Positions 1-5,053 of a stretch of DNA of 6,697 nucleotides are shown here, piece by piece. Under the pieces are notes generated by a model that ran no database searches, had not been told where the DNA came from, and saw only the letters and a program-made list of their open reading frames with translations. Position 1 is the stretch's first letter. Every line of letters starts with the position of its first letter. The translations under genes and the position numbers were made by a program. Source of the DNA: Synechococcales cyanobacterium PMM_0073 (GTDB lineage: Bacteria > Cyanobacteriota > Cyanobacteriia > Elainellales > Elainellaceae); assembly GCA_949127695.1 (NCBI GenBank), contig CASBQH010000392.1:1-6697 (forward strand), read 5' to 3'.

Positions 1-1091
1 GCCGCCGCCACGCCCCCAAAAAATAAGCCAATGCCTAGTCCCGCTCGATCAATTGGCACCTGCGTCAAGGCAAATGGCAGCACGCCATTGAAAACTAAGC
101 TGAAGCCGATGCCCAGTCCCACGGCAATTCCGACAGCCGTGAAAGTGCTATTGCTCAGAGGCATCAGCGCTAGAAATAGCGCGGCCACGGCAGTTCCAAT
201 CAACATCAGGCGGTTGTTGCCTTGGCGCAGCGCCAGCTTACCAATCGGCAGCGCGGCTAAGCCTAGCGTAATTAGCAATAGCCCAATTAACAGCGGTGGA
301 TGAAGGCCAGGAACCTGCGCCTTTAAGAGCTTAGGGAATATGCCAACGGTCAGCCGAAAAGCCAGCATTGCGGTCACGCCCAGCCCCAAAATCCGCGCCA
401 ACCTGGCCAGTCTCACGGGCTGAGGCGACCCTGTTAAGGCAGATATTGGCTCCAGTGACAGGCTCACTACTGGCAGATTCGACCGCAGCCAGAGCGCGCT
501 TGACAAGATTAAAATAGCCGCCAGCGTGAAAGAAAGCGTCAGCCCTAGCTTGAGTACCAGCGGGCCAGCGAGCGGCGTTGCGGCAGCCGTCAAGCCAAAG
601 GCCAGCGTGAGCAAGCTGGCGGCTTGGGGCAGTCTTGCAGGGGAAGCATAGCACCTGAGCAATGCCAAAGCCGGACTGCGAAACAGGCTCATTGCCATTG
701 CCCAAGCCAGCAGCAGCAGCACAACTATCCAGCGCGTCAGTGAGCCAGCCGCCACAAAAGCCACCTGCGTTGAAAAAATCACAAACAGCAGCGAAGAGAG
801 CACCACACCCCAAAAAATCAGCGGCCAGCGCGTATTTTGCTGCCGATTGGTGCGATCAGAAATTGCCCCTGCCAGCGGCTCAACCCCAACGGTTAGCAGC
901 GCTTCAACCAGCAGCAGTATGGGCGCAGCCTGCTCTGAGAAACCCAGCTGGCTCATTTGAGCGGGCAGATGCACCCGATAGACCATCCAGCCTAAGCTAA
1001 ACATGCCGTATAGCGTCGCTAAGGCGCAGACCGGCAGCCAAAGCAATGGACGAGGAACCGGGTAAATTTCAGCTTGATTGAAAGTACTCAT
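1..1091 (-). CDS. MFS transporter, C-terminus cut by window edge
   Basis: The minus strand is open from an ATG at 1089-1091 to the window edge, giving 363 codons without a stop or frameshift. The protein is a polytopic membrane protein with about ten to eleven hydrophobic helices (roughly residues 15-36, 57-77, 89-108, 119-145, 156-176, 184-203, 231-252, 265-285, 293-311, 314-343 and 350 onward). The helix 2-3 loop carries a Major Facilitator motif-A variant, with G-A-I-S-D-R at 75-80 followed by N-R and T-R-W-P up to residue 90. The hydrophilic stretch at about 204-230 fits the central loop between two six-helix halves. The last one or two helices lie outside the window. MFS membership is well supported. 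The substrate cannot be read from the sequence, and the S-D-R loop recalls GPH-like and PucC-like branches only loosely. No clear Shine-Dalgarno precedes the start. It is transcribed divergently from the rest of the window. Confidence 0.88.
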   Translation of the reverse strand, partial: MSTFNQAEIYPVPRPLLWLPVCALATLYGMFSLGWMVYRVHLPAQMSQLGFSEQAAPILLLVEALLTVGVEPLAGAISDRTNRQQNTRWPLIFWGVVLSSLLFVIFSTQVAFVAAGSLTRWIVVLLLLAWAMAMSLFRSPALALLRCYASPARLPQAASLLTLAFGLTAAATPLAGPLVLKLGLTLSFTLAAILILSSALWLRSNLPVVSLSLEPISALTGSPQPVRLARLARILGLGVTAMLAFRLTVGIFPKLLKAQVPGLHPPLLIGLLLITLGLAALPIGKLALRQGNNRLMLIGTAVAALFLALMPLSNSTFTAVGIAVGLGIGFSLVFNGVLPFALTQVPIDRAGLGIGLFFGGVAA

Positions 1092-1371
1092 TGCTTTTAG
1101 ATATAGAGCTTACCTTAGAATTCACTTCAACATCTGTTTTAGCCAGTCAATCAGATTCTCATCCCTAAATGATAATTAACTCTACAGATTTAGAATTTAG
1201 AATTCCAAACTGTCACGCCCTCCAGTTCATAGATCTGACTTTTTCTGACCTTATCCAACTTCTTCGTCTCAGTTATTCCAGACTTTTTCAGGCTGTCTAT
1301 TCTGGGCAGGACAATTAATTTGAGGACATCGAGCAAATCAATTCCTTAATCTATTCACAAGAGGCAACCTC
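1092..1371. other. AT-rich divergent intergenic region
   Basis: This stretch separates the leftward MFS gene from the rightward DUF4278-like gene and must hold the promoters for both, unless the latter is leaderless. I see no coding sequence with a ribosome binding site and no recognisable RNA gene. On the minus strand a TTGACT lies about 60 nt before the MFS start, but no good -10 sits at the usual spacing. The only notable repeat is GACTTTTTC at 1237-1245 and 1281-1289. Confidence 0.5.
1237..1289. repeat. Direct repeat GACTTTTTC, 44 bp apart
   Basis: GACTTTTTC occurs at 1237-1245 and again at 1281-1289. Both copies have the wider form C-W-GACTTTTTC-W-G. The start-to-start distance of 44 bp is close to four helical turns, as expected for paired protein sites on one DNA face. 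The repeat is short and T-rich, so chance is a serious alternative. Confidence 0.25.
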
Positions 1372-1548
1372 ATGAACTGCAATTTTTGCTATCGCGGCAT
1401 CGCTTATCGCCCAACAGGCGCTCAAGCAGGTCAGCAGGTTGAGCAGGTAGCCACTGCATCACGTCGGCCTCCCGTCATTCTCAGATATCGCGGCCTTCTC
1501 TATATCTCAGGCGGCTGTAACTTCGCAGGGACATTTCTTAAACCATAG
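1372..1548 (+). CDS. Small DUF4278-like protein with two YRG motifs (58 aa)
   Basis: ATG at 1372 runs to TAG at 1546-1548, 58 residues. A good Shine-Dalgarno, AAGAGG at 1359-1364, lies 7 nt before the start and supports real translation despite the small size. The protein has two copies of a Y-R-G-x-x-Y motif: Y7-R-G-I-A-Y12 and Y39-R-G-L-L-Y44, the second preceded by L-R. These paired motifs are the hallmark of DUF4278, a small protein family largely confined to cyanobacteria and without a known function. The linker (about residues 15-36) is rich in Q, A and V and ends in R-R-P-P. The two motifs share the identical 9-mer TATCGCGGC (1390-1398 and 1486-1494), so the repeat is visible at DNA level. 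Cysteines sit at positions 3, 6 and 49. No signal peptide or membrane helix is visible, so the protein is probably cytosolic. Family assignment is from motif memory, without a profile search. Confidence 0.72.
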   Translation: MNCNFCYRGIAYRPTGAQAGQQVEQVATASRRPPVILRYRGLLYISGGCNFAGTFLKP

Positions 1549-1595
1549 AGCCATCTTGCCAAGCTGCCCAAAAGTTTGACGAATTGAGAGAGCTT

Positions 1596-1618
1596 AAGCC
1601 TTTTGAAATCAGGCTTTT
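1596..1618 (+). terminator. Weak hairpin with short T run, possible terminator
   Basis: AAGCC at 1596-1600 can pair with GGCTT at 1612-1616 across an 11-nt loop, and the T run extends to 1618. It lies 48 nt after the DUF4278-like stop codon. The stem is only 5 bp and the T run only four, so it would be a poor intrinsic terminator. Confidence 0.2.
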
Positions 1619-1626
1619 GGACATTT

Positions 1627-1646
1627 GTGGCATCTAGTGGCATCTA
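1627..1646. repeat. Perfect 10-bp tandem duplication (GTGGCATCTA x2)
   Basis: GTGGCATCTA is present twice in immediate succession, at 1627-1636 and 1637-1646, without mismatches. It could be replication slippage or two adjacent protein sites one helical turn apart. A similar perfect 10-bp duplication of different sequence lies at 2530-2549. Confidence 0.6.
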
Positions 1647-1715
1647 TTCTGCTCAGCTCCGAGGCGCTCTGCCCAACGACTGCCAACCGCCAAAACCACC
1701 ATAGGAGATGTAAAA

Positions 1716-1748
1716 CTTAATGTCTTTAGCTTAACCATTCCTTAAATT
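1716..1748 (+). promoter_or_regulatory. CTTAA repeat array, weakly Pho-box-like
   Basis: CTTAA occurs at 1716, 1730 and 1741. The last two begin 11 nt apart as CTTAACCA, 3 nt, CTTAAATT. That spacing is what I recall for the cyanobacterial Pho box bound by the SphR/PhoB response regulator: 8-bp repeats close to CTTAACCT separated by 3 bp. The first 8-mer differs from it at one position and the second at two. The expected third repeat at 1752 is poor, and the copy at 1716 is out of register by 3 nt. Possible -10 hexamers (for example TAAGAT at 1778-1783) lie downstream and could serve the 61-aa gene. The AT-rich context makes chance matches likely. Confidence 0.28.
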
Positions 1749-1865
1749 TTTTAATAAAAGAGCTGAGACTCTAATGATAAGATTTGGTGAAGTTAGAGAT
1801 TAGTCAAACTAATGGCTTCTCTCAAACTCTCGACAACAGATTTTCTTGACATCACTTATCGGTTC

Positions 1866-1872
1866 AAAGGAG
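1866..1872 (+). promoter_or_regulatory. Shine-Dalgarno AAAGGAG fixing the start at 1882
   Basis: AAAGGAG lies 9 nt before the ATG at 1882-1884. It selects this ATG over the in-frame TTG at 1846, which would add 12 residues and would place the Shine-Dalgarno inside the coding region. Confidence 0.75.
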
Positions 1873-1881
1873 CTAGGCATA

Positions 1882-2067
1882 ATGAGCAGCAATCACGTTG
1901 AAGTTAAGCAGGACACTCGGAACCACAAGGGCTTTTTCGTTAATCAGGGACAATATCGGTTTATGGGCGTTGACCAGTCGGGTTGGGCGCTCATCTGTGT
2001 GGATGATGCCACCTGCCACTATGTTGATCCTGACAGCTTAGAAGAAATTGAAGAGCTTGACGGTTGA
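1882..2067 (+). CDS. Conserved-type small acidic protein, unknown function (61 aa)
   Basis: ATG at 1882, behind a strong Shine-Dalgarno, runs to TGA at 2065-2067. The product has 61 residues and is not a family I can name. The N-terminal third is polar (residues 1-17, with N, H, K and D). Residues 18-48 look like a compact beta-rich fold, with aromatic and glycine positions such as G-F-F at 17-19, Y-R-F-M-G at 25-29 and S-G-W-A-L at 33-37. The C-terminus (about 49-60) is strongly acidic, with P-D-S-L-E-E and E-E-L-D. Two cysteines, in I-C-V and T-C-H, are 8 residues apart. No signal peptide or membrane helix is seen, so it is probably a soluble cytosolic protein. It is followed by a strong terminator and preceded by a long, repeat-containing leader, so it is probably a single-gene transcript. 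Coding status is well supported; function is open. Confidence 0.78.
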   Translation: MSSNHVEVKQDTRNHKGFFVNQGQYRFMGVDQSGWALICVDDATCHYVDPDSLEEIEELDG

Positions 2068-2124
2068 TTCCCACTCGGTTGCATTCCGTTTGACATTTGA
2101 ATTCCTAGATTGTTTCTAATCCGT

Positions 2125-2167
2125 AAAAATATGGCTGCTTCCTGCGGGATTGCGGCCATATTTTTTT
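2125..2167 (+). terminator. Strong intrinsic terminator after the 61-aa gene
   Basis: The arm AAAAATATGGCTGC (2125-2138) pairs with GCGGCCATATTTTT (2152-2165) along 14 bp with one U-G wobble and a 13-nt loop, followed by more T (seven in a row at 2161-2167). It lies 57 nt after the stop codon. The A tract on the 5' side would also let it work leftward, but no leftward gene nearby needs it. Confidence 0.88.
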
Positions 2168-2261
2168 AGGAAATAATTTGCTAAACTGCTCTCATTCAAG
2201 CGATTATCAATTCTAGGGTCAGATAATTTTAAGTGAGCTAGTGATCTATTGAGCCAAGTTA

Positions 2262-2271
2262 GGGATATCCC
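2262..2271. repeat. 10-bp perfect palindrome over the ribosome binding site
   Basis: GGGATATCCC is a perfect palindrome just before the ATG at 2273, and its left half is part of the likely Shine-Dalgarno (AGGGAT at 2261-2266). With no loop it cannot fold on itself, but it could be a protein site or let two transcripts pair. It may be chance. Confidence 0.3.
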
Positions 2272-2272
2272 C

Positions 2273-2518
2273 ATGCAAAATCGATTTTTAGAATGGCTGA
2301 ATCTAGCGCTGATGGCGAATCTTTTCCTCGTGCTGTTTAGCTTTTTTTGGCTAGCCGCAGCCGTGATTGGGCAGAGTTTTCATCTATCGCTGGGGCTAGA
2401 TCTGTGGTATCGACTCTGGCAGCCCGTCTTTACGCCAGCCATTGGCATTTTAATGGGAGGTGCGATTTTCAGCGGCCTTGCGAGCTGGTTTGCCAAGCGA
2501 TTTTCCAAGCAGAGTTAG
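2273..2518 (+). CDS. Small two-helix membrane protein, unknown function (81 aa)
   Basis: ATG at 2273 runs to TAG at 2516-2518. I chose this ATG because AGGGAT lies about 6-8 nt upstream and the product starts naturally as M-Q-N-R-F. An in-frame TTG at 2249 would add eight residues but has no ribosome binding site. The protein has two hydrophobic segments, about residues 9-34 (rich in L, F and A) and 52-73 (with P-A-I-G and G-G-A-I-F-S-G). A short loop with G-L-D-L-W and two further tryptophans links them, and the tail is basic (K-R-F-S-K). The basic C-terminus and hairpin topology suggest both ends are cytoplasmic. I cannot tell plasma from thylakoid membrane. The sequence feels like a conserved cyanobacterial hypothetical, but I recognise no named family. 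The strong terminator upstream implies its own promoter in the 105 nt between; none is clear. Confidence 0.75.
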   Translation: MQNRFLEWLNLALMANLFLVLFSFFWLAAAVIGQSFHLSLGLDLWYRLWQPVFTPAIGILMGGAIFSGLASWFAKRFSKQS

Positions 2519-2529
2519 CCTTGCTAATC

Positions 2530-2549
2530 CTGAAATCTTCTGAAATCTT
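2530..2549. repeat. Perfect 10-bp tandem duplication (CTGAAATCTT x2)
   Basis: CTGAAATCTT occurs twice without interruption, at 2530-2539 and 2540-2549, in the 90-nt gap before the exported-protein gene. A promoter for that gene would have to lie here, so the repeat could be an operator with sites one helical turn apart, or simple slippage. Confidence 0.6.
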
Positions 2550-2608
2550 TTTATGCCTCTGCTCCCTTCAATATTCTGCCAACCCGTTCTCTCATCTGAT
2601 TAATCACC

Positions 2609-3100
2609 ATGAATCTTCATCTCCCTGTTTATGCTGCCTTTAAATCTCGCGCTGCTCTGACCGCTGGAATCATTTCTGGGCTAGGCTTAATTAGCTTCTT
2701 AGCAGGCTGGCCGCTCTCGCCCCAACCAGCGGCGGTTGCTCAAACTGACCCTGCCACTGGGTTTACGGGCACGCAGATTCCCTATACTTCAGTCACGCCG
2801 GTCAACGGCAAAGTTACGATTCACTTTATTAACGAAACCGGATCAGCCATCGATTATCAGGTGATTGATGACACTGACTATCGCAGCCTGCCCGGACGCT
2901 CAGAGATGACGCTCGAAAACTTGACCACCCCGACCACTTTTACGTTTCGTCGGGCTGACAACGGCTTTTTGCAGGTGACGCTGCATCCCAACTCGCCCAA
3001 ATCTGGGGTAATCACAATGCGCGTCCGCGAAACGCCAGACTTTGCCATCGATCGTACTTCCGTCTATGTGGATCAGCGGGGCAGCGTTTATTTGAACTGA
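2609..3100 (+). CDS. Exported protein of unknown function (163 aa)
   Basis: ATG at 2609 runs to TGA at 3098-3100. The N-terminus is a classical Sec signal peptide: a short basic n-region with K12 and R14, a hydrophobic core at about 15-34, and A-V-A at 42-44 followed by Q45-T, the likely cleavage point. The mature part of about 119 residues is rich in T, V, D and R and alternates polar and hydrophobic residues, as in an all-beta domain, for example K-V-T-I-H-F at 68-73 and T-T-F-T-F-R further on. It has no cysteine after cleavage and no lipobox, so it is probably a soluble periplasmic or lumenal protein rather than a lipoprotein. I do not recognise the family. No Shine-Dalgarno is visible before the ATG, which is common in cyanobacteria. 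The mature domain contains several D-T, D-R and R-x-D pairs but no catalytic signature. Confidence 0.82.
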   Translation: MNLHLPVYAAFKSRAALTAGIISGLGLISFLAGWPLSPQPAAVAQTDPATGFTGTQIPYTSVTPVNGKVTIHFINETGSAIDYQVIDDTDYRSLPGRSEMTLENLTTPTTFTFRRADNGFLQVTLHPNSPKSGVITMRVRETPDFAIDRTSVYVDQRGSVYLN

Positions 3101-3138
3101 GCCAAGCCTAAATTAAGCTGCTCCGCCCTTGACTTTCA

Positions 3139-3159
3139 GCTAAAAGTATCAAATTTAGC
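3139..3159 (+). other. Small hairpin between exported-protein gene and ppx
   Basis: GCTAAA (3139-3144) can pair with TTTAGC (3154-3159) across a 9-nt loop. Overlapping alternatives exist: AGCTG at 3116-3120 with CAGCT at 3137-3141, and CTGCT at 3118-3122 with AGCAG at 3157-3161. No T tract follows, so it is not a normal terminator. It could be a leader structure or chance. The 174-nt gap must contain the ppx promoter unless ppx is co-transcribed; TTGACT at 3129 and TTGACG at 3163 are -35-like but lack good -10 partners. Confidence 0.25.
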
Positions 3160-3274
3160 AGTTTGACGTTCGGGCAATGATCACAGCGCGTTAAGATTTA
3201 AGCAACGTGACTCAGCTTCTATGACCATGCTGCCGCGCTAACGGTGTTCACCCTGCATTTTCCGCAATATTGGC

Positions 3275-4936
3275 ATGTTAGATTTGCTATTTCGGAGCAA
3301 GCAAGAGCTGCTGGGTCTGCCGCAGCAGGCGCTGAAGCAAGATCGAATTTTGGCGGCAATCGATGTCGGCACCAATTCGATTCATATGGCGGTTGTCAAA
3401 GTTCAGCCTGATATTCCCGCTTTCACGATCATTGCCCGCGAAAAAGCCACCGTGCGGCTGGGCGACCGCGAGCCGCGCACCGGCAGGCTCACCCCAGAAG
3501 CGATGGAACGCGCCATGTCGGCTTTGGGTCGCTGTCAAGAAATTGCCAAAGCCCTGAACGCCGAAGAGACGATCGCCACTGCCACCAGCGCCGTCCGCGA
3601 AGCCCCCAACGGCCAAAGTTTTCTGCACCAGGTTGAAGCGCAGCTGGGTTTAATCATCAATTTAATTTCTGGCACCGAAGAAGCGCGGCGGATCTATCTG
3701 GGCGTGCTTTCTGGCATGGAGCTAAACGGCCAGCCCCATGCCATCATCGATATTGGCGGCGGCTCGACCGAGCTAATTTTGGGAGACGGCCATGAGCCGC
3801 GCTCGCTCAGCAGCACCAAGGTTGGGGCAGTGCGGCTCACTGCTGAGCTAATCCATACTGACCCAATTAGCAACTCCGAATTCAGCTATCTGCAATCCTA
3901 TGTGCGCGGCATGATGGAGCGAGCCGTCGAAGATTTGCAGACTCACCTGCTGCCGGGGGAGCAGCCTCAGCTCGTGGGCACTTCCGGCACCATCGCCACG
4001 CTGGCCGCCATTCACGCCCGCGAAAAGCTAGGACTCGTACCTGCGCCGCTCAACGGCTATCAGTTTAGCCTCAAGGATCTGCGAGAGCTGATTCAGCGGC
4101 TGCGTCGCCTCAGCTATGCCGAGCGCAGCGCCCTTCCCGGCATGTCAGATCGCCGCTCAGAAATTATTATCGCCGGAGCGCTGATTTTGCAGGAGAGCAT
4201 GGCGCTGCTGGGGCTAGAGCAAATCACAATCTGCGAGCGGGCGCTGCGCGAAGGCATTGTCGTAGACTGGATGCTGACGCATGGCCTCATTGAAGACAAG
4301 CTGCGCTATCAGGGATCAGTACGGCAGCGCAGCGTCCTGAAGATTGCCCATAAGTATCAAGTCAATTTGCAGCATAGCGAACAGATCGCTCAGTTTGCCC
4401 TAGCGCTGTTTGATCAAACGCAGGGCGTTTTGCATGACTGGGGCGAAGATGAGCGAGAGTTGCTTTGGAGCAGCGCTATTTTGCACAACTGCGGTCATTT
4501 TATTAGCCATGCCGACCACCATAAGCATTCTTACTACCTCATACGCTACGGTGAACTCTTGGGCTACACTGACGTGGAAATTGAGACCATTGCCAACCTA
4601 GCCCGGTATCACCGCAAAGGGCTATCCAACAAAAAACATGCCAGCTACCGGAATATTGGCAGCAAAAAACATCGCAAAATCGTCGAGCAGCTCAGCCCGC
4701 TGCTGCCTCTGGCTGTGGCGCTCGATCGGCGACAGATCGGTGCAGTGGCTCAGGTCTGCTGCGACTTCTCGGCCCAGCCCAACGCCATGCAGCTCAGCCT
4801 TAAGGCAGCTCAGCCAGATGACGACTGTCAGCTAGAGCTTTGGAGCTTAGACCAGAAGAAGAGCAGCTTTGAAGAGACTTTTGCCCTAGAGCTAGTCCCC
4901 GTCTTGGTCAACGCACCGCCGCAGATTTGCAGCTAA
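3275..4936 (+). CDS. ppx: Exopolyphosphatase (Ppx/GppA family), complete
   Basis: This 553-residue enzyme removes terminal phosphates from inorganic polyphosphate in the cytosol; Ppx/GppA relatives can also hydrolyse pppGpp. The N-terminal half is the ASKHA actin-like fold. It shows the first phosphate loop A-I-D-V-G-T-N-S at 28-35, the catalytic glutamate region G-T-E-E-A at 133-137, the second phosphate loop D-I-G-G-G-S-T-E at 159-166, and G-T-S-G-T at 235-239. P-G-M-S-D-R-R-S-E-I (288-297) is a further family block. The C-terminal half is the HD-like helical domain, with L-H-N-C-G-H at 403-408, then H-H-K-H-S-Y-Y around 415-421, and R-Y-H-R-K-G at 444-449. H-N replaces the canonical H-D pair, as I recall for cyanobacterial Ppx. 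Length is normal for the cyanobacterial form. The ATG at 3275 has no clear Shine-Dalgarno, but the N-terminus M-L-D matches homologues as I remember them. ppk1 follows 117 nt downstream in the same frame. Confidence 0.95.
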   Translation: MLDLLFRSKQELLGLPQQALKQDRILAAIDVGTNSIHMAVVKVQPDIPAFTIIAREKATVRLGDREPRTGRLTPEAMERAMSALGRCQEIAKALNAEETIATATSAVREAPNGQSFLHQVEAQLGLIINLISGTEEARRIYLGVLSGMELNGQPHAIIDIGGGSTELILGDGHEPRSLSSTKVGAVRLTAELIHTDPISNSEFSYLQSYVRGMMERAVEDLQTHLLPGEQPQLVGTSGTIATLAAIHAREKLGLVPAPLNGYQFSLKDLRELIQRLRRLSYAERSALPGMSDRRSEIIIAGALILQESMALLGLEQITICERALREGIVVDWMLTHGLIEDKLRYQGSVRQRSVLKIAHKYQVNLQHSEQIAQFALALFDQTQGVLHDWGEDERELLWSSAILHNCGHFISHADHHKHSYYLIRYGELLGYTDVEIETIANLARYHRKGLSNKKHASYRNIGSKKHRKIVEQLSPLLPLAVALDRRQIGAVAQVCCDFSAQPNAMQLSLKAAQPDDDCQLELWSLDQKKSSFEETFALELVPVLVNAPPQICS

Positions 4937-4963
4937 TCGGCTCAAGTTTGCCCAGCAGATTGC

Positions 4964-5019
4964 CCCAAAGAGCCTTGGGTGTCATGGGGGACACTTCCTT
5001 TCGTTCCCAATTTCTGGGA
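4964..5019 (+). other. Three consecutive small hairpins in the ppx-ppk1 spacer
   Basis: Three perfect 5-bp inverted repeats follow each other: CCCAA/TTGGG (4964-4968 with 4975-4979, 6-nt loop), GTGTC/GACAC (4979-4983 with 4990-4994, 6-nt loop) and TCCCA/TGGGA (5005-5009 with 5015-5019, 5-nt loop). The first two share G4979, so they compete for one base. None has a T tract, so they do not look like a terminator. They could stabilise the upstream mRNA, mark a processing site, or tune ppk1 relative to ppx. The rest of the 117-nt spacer shows no obvious promoter and no Shine-Dalgarno before ppk1. Confidence 0.35.
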
Positions 5020-5053
5020 GAATTCGGCAATATTTGCAGTGCCCCTAGAACCT

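Larger units (their letters stand above)
1549..1881. other. 333-nt intergenic region with repeats, no gene seen
   Basis: No convincing gene lies here. In order it contains a weak hairpin (1596-1616), a perfect 10-bp tandem duplication (1627-1646), three CTTAA motifs (1716, 1730 and 1741), an AT-rich stretch with possible -10 hexamers near 1772-1783, a small inverted repeat ATTAG-5 nt-CTAAT (1799-1813), and the ribosome binding site of the next gene. The region probably holds the 3' end of the DUF4278-like transcript and the promoter and long leader of the 61-aa gene. Confidence 0.5.

Noticed and set aside
331..813. Minus-strand open frame of 160 codons
   Set aside because: It lies inside the MFS gene in another frame; the frame open from 1091 to the edge gives a coherent multi-helix MFS protein.
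662..1000. Plus-strand open frame of 112 codons, rich in P, A and S
   Set aside because: It is the antisense shadow of the MFS gene, with low-complexity composition typical of a high-GC complement.
1846..1851. TTGACA as a -35 promoter element
   Set aside because: No acceptable -10 lies 15-19 nt downstream; the position falls on the Shine-Dalgarno of the 61-aa gene.
1812..1901. 29-codon open frame overlapping the start of the 61-aa gene
   Set aside because: It has no Shine-Dalgarno and no recognisable sequence. It could be a leader peptide, but nothing supports that beyond the overlap.
2347..2643. Plus-strand open frame of 98 codons
   Set aside because: It overlaps the membrane-protein gene in another frame and runs into the next gene without a ribosome binding site.
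3178..3184. Possible CRP-like half site (TGATCACA)
   Set aside because: Only one half is present; the matching TGTGA half at the required spacing is missing.
3188..3205. Inverted Pho-box-like CTTAAATCTTAAC on the minus strand before ppx
   Set aside because: The two repeats are abutting rather than separated by 3 bp, and the orientation points away from ppx.
3221..3241. Six-codon leader frame (ATG ACC ATG ...) before ppx
   Set aside because: Too short, lacks a ribosome binding site, and has no regulatory codon bias.
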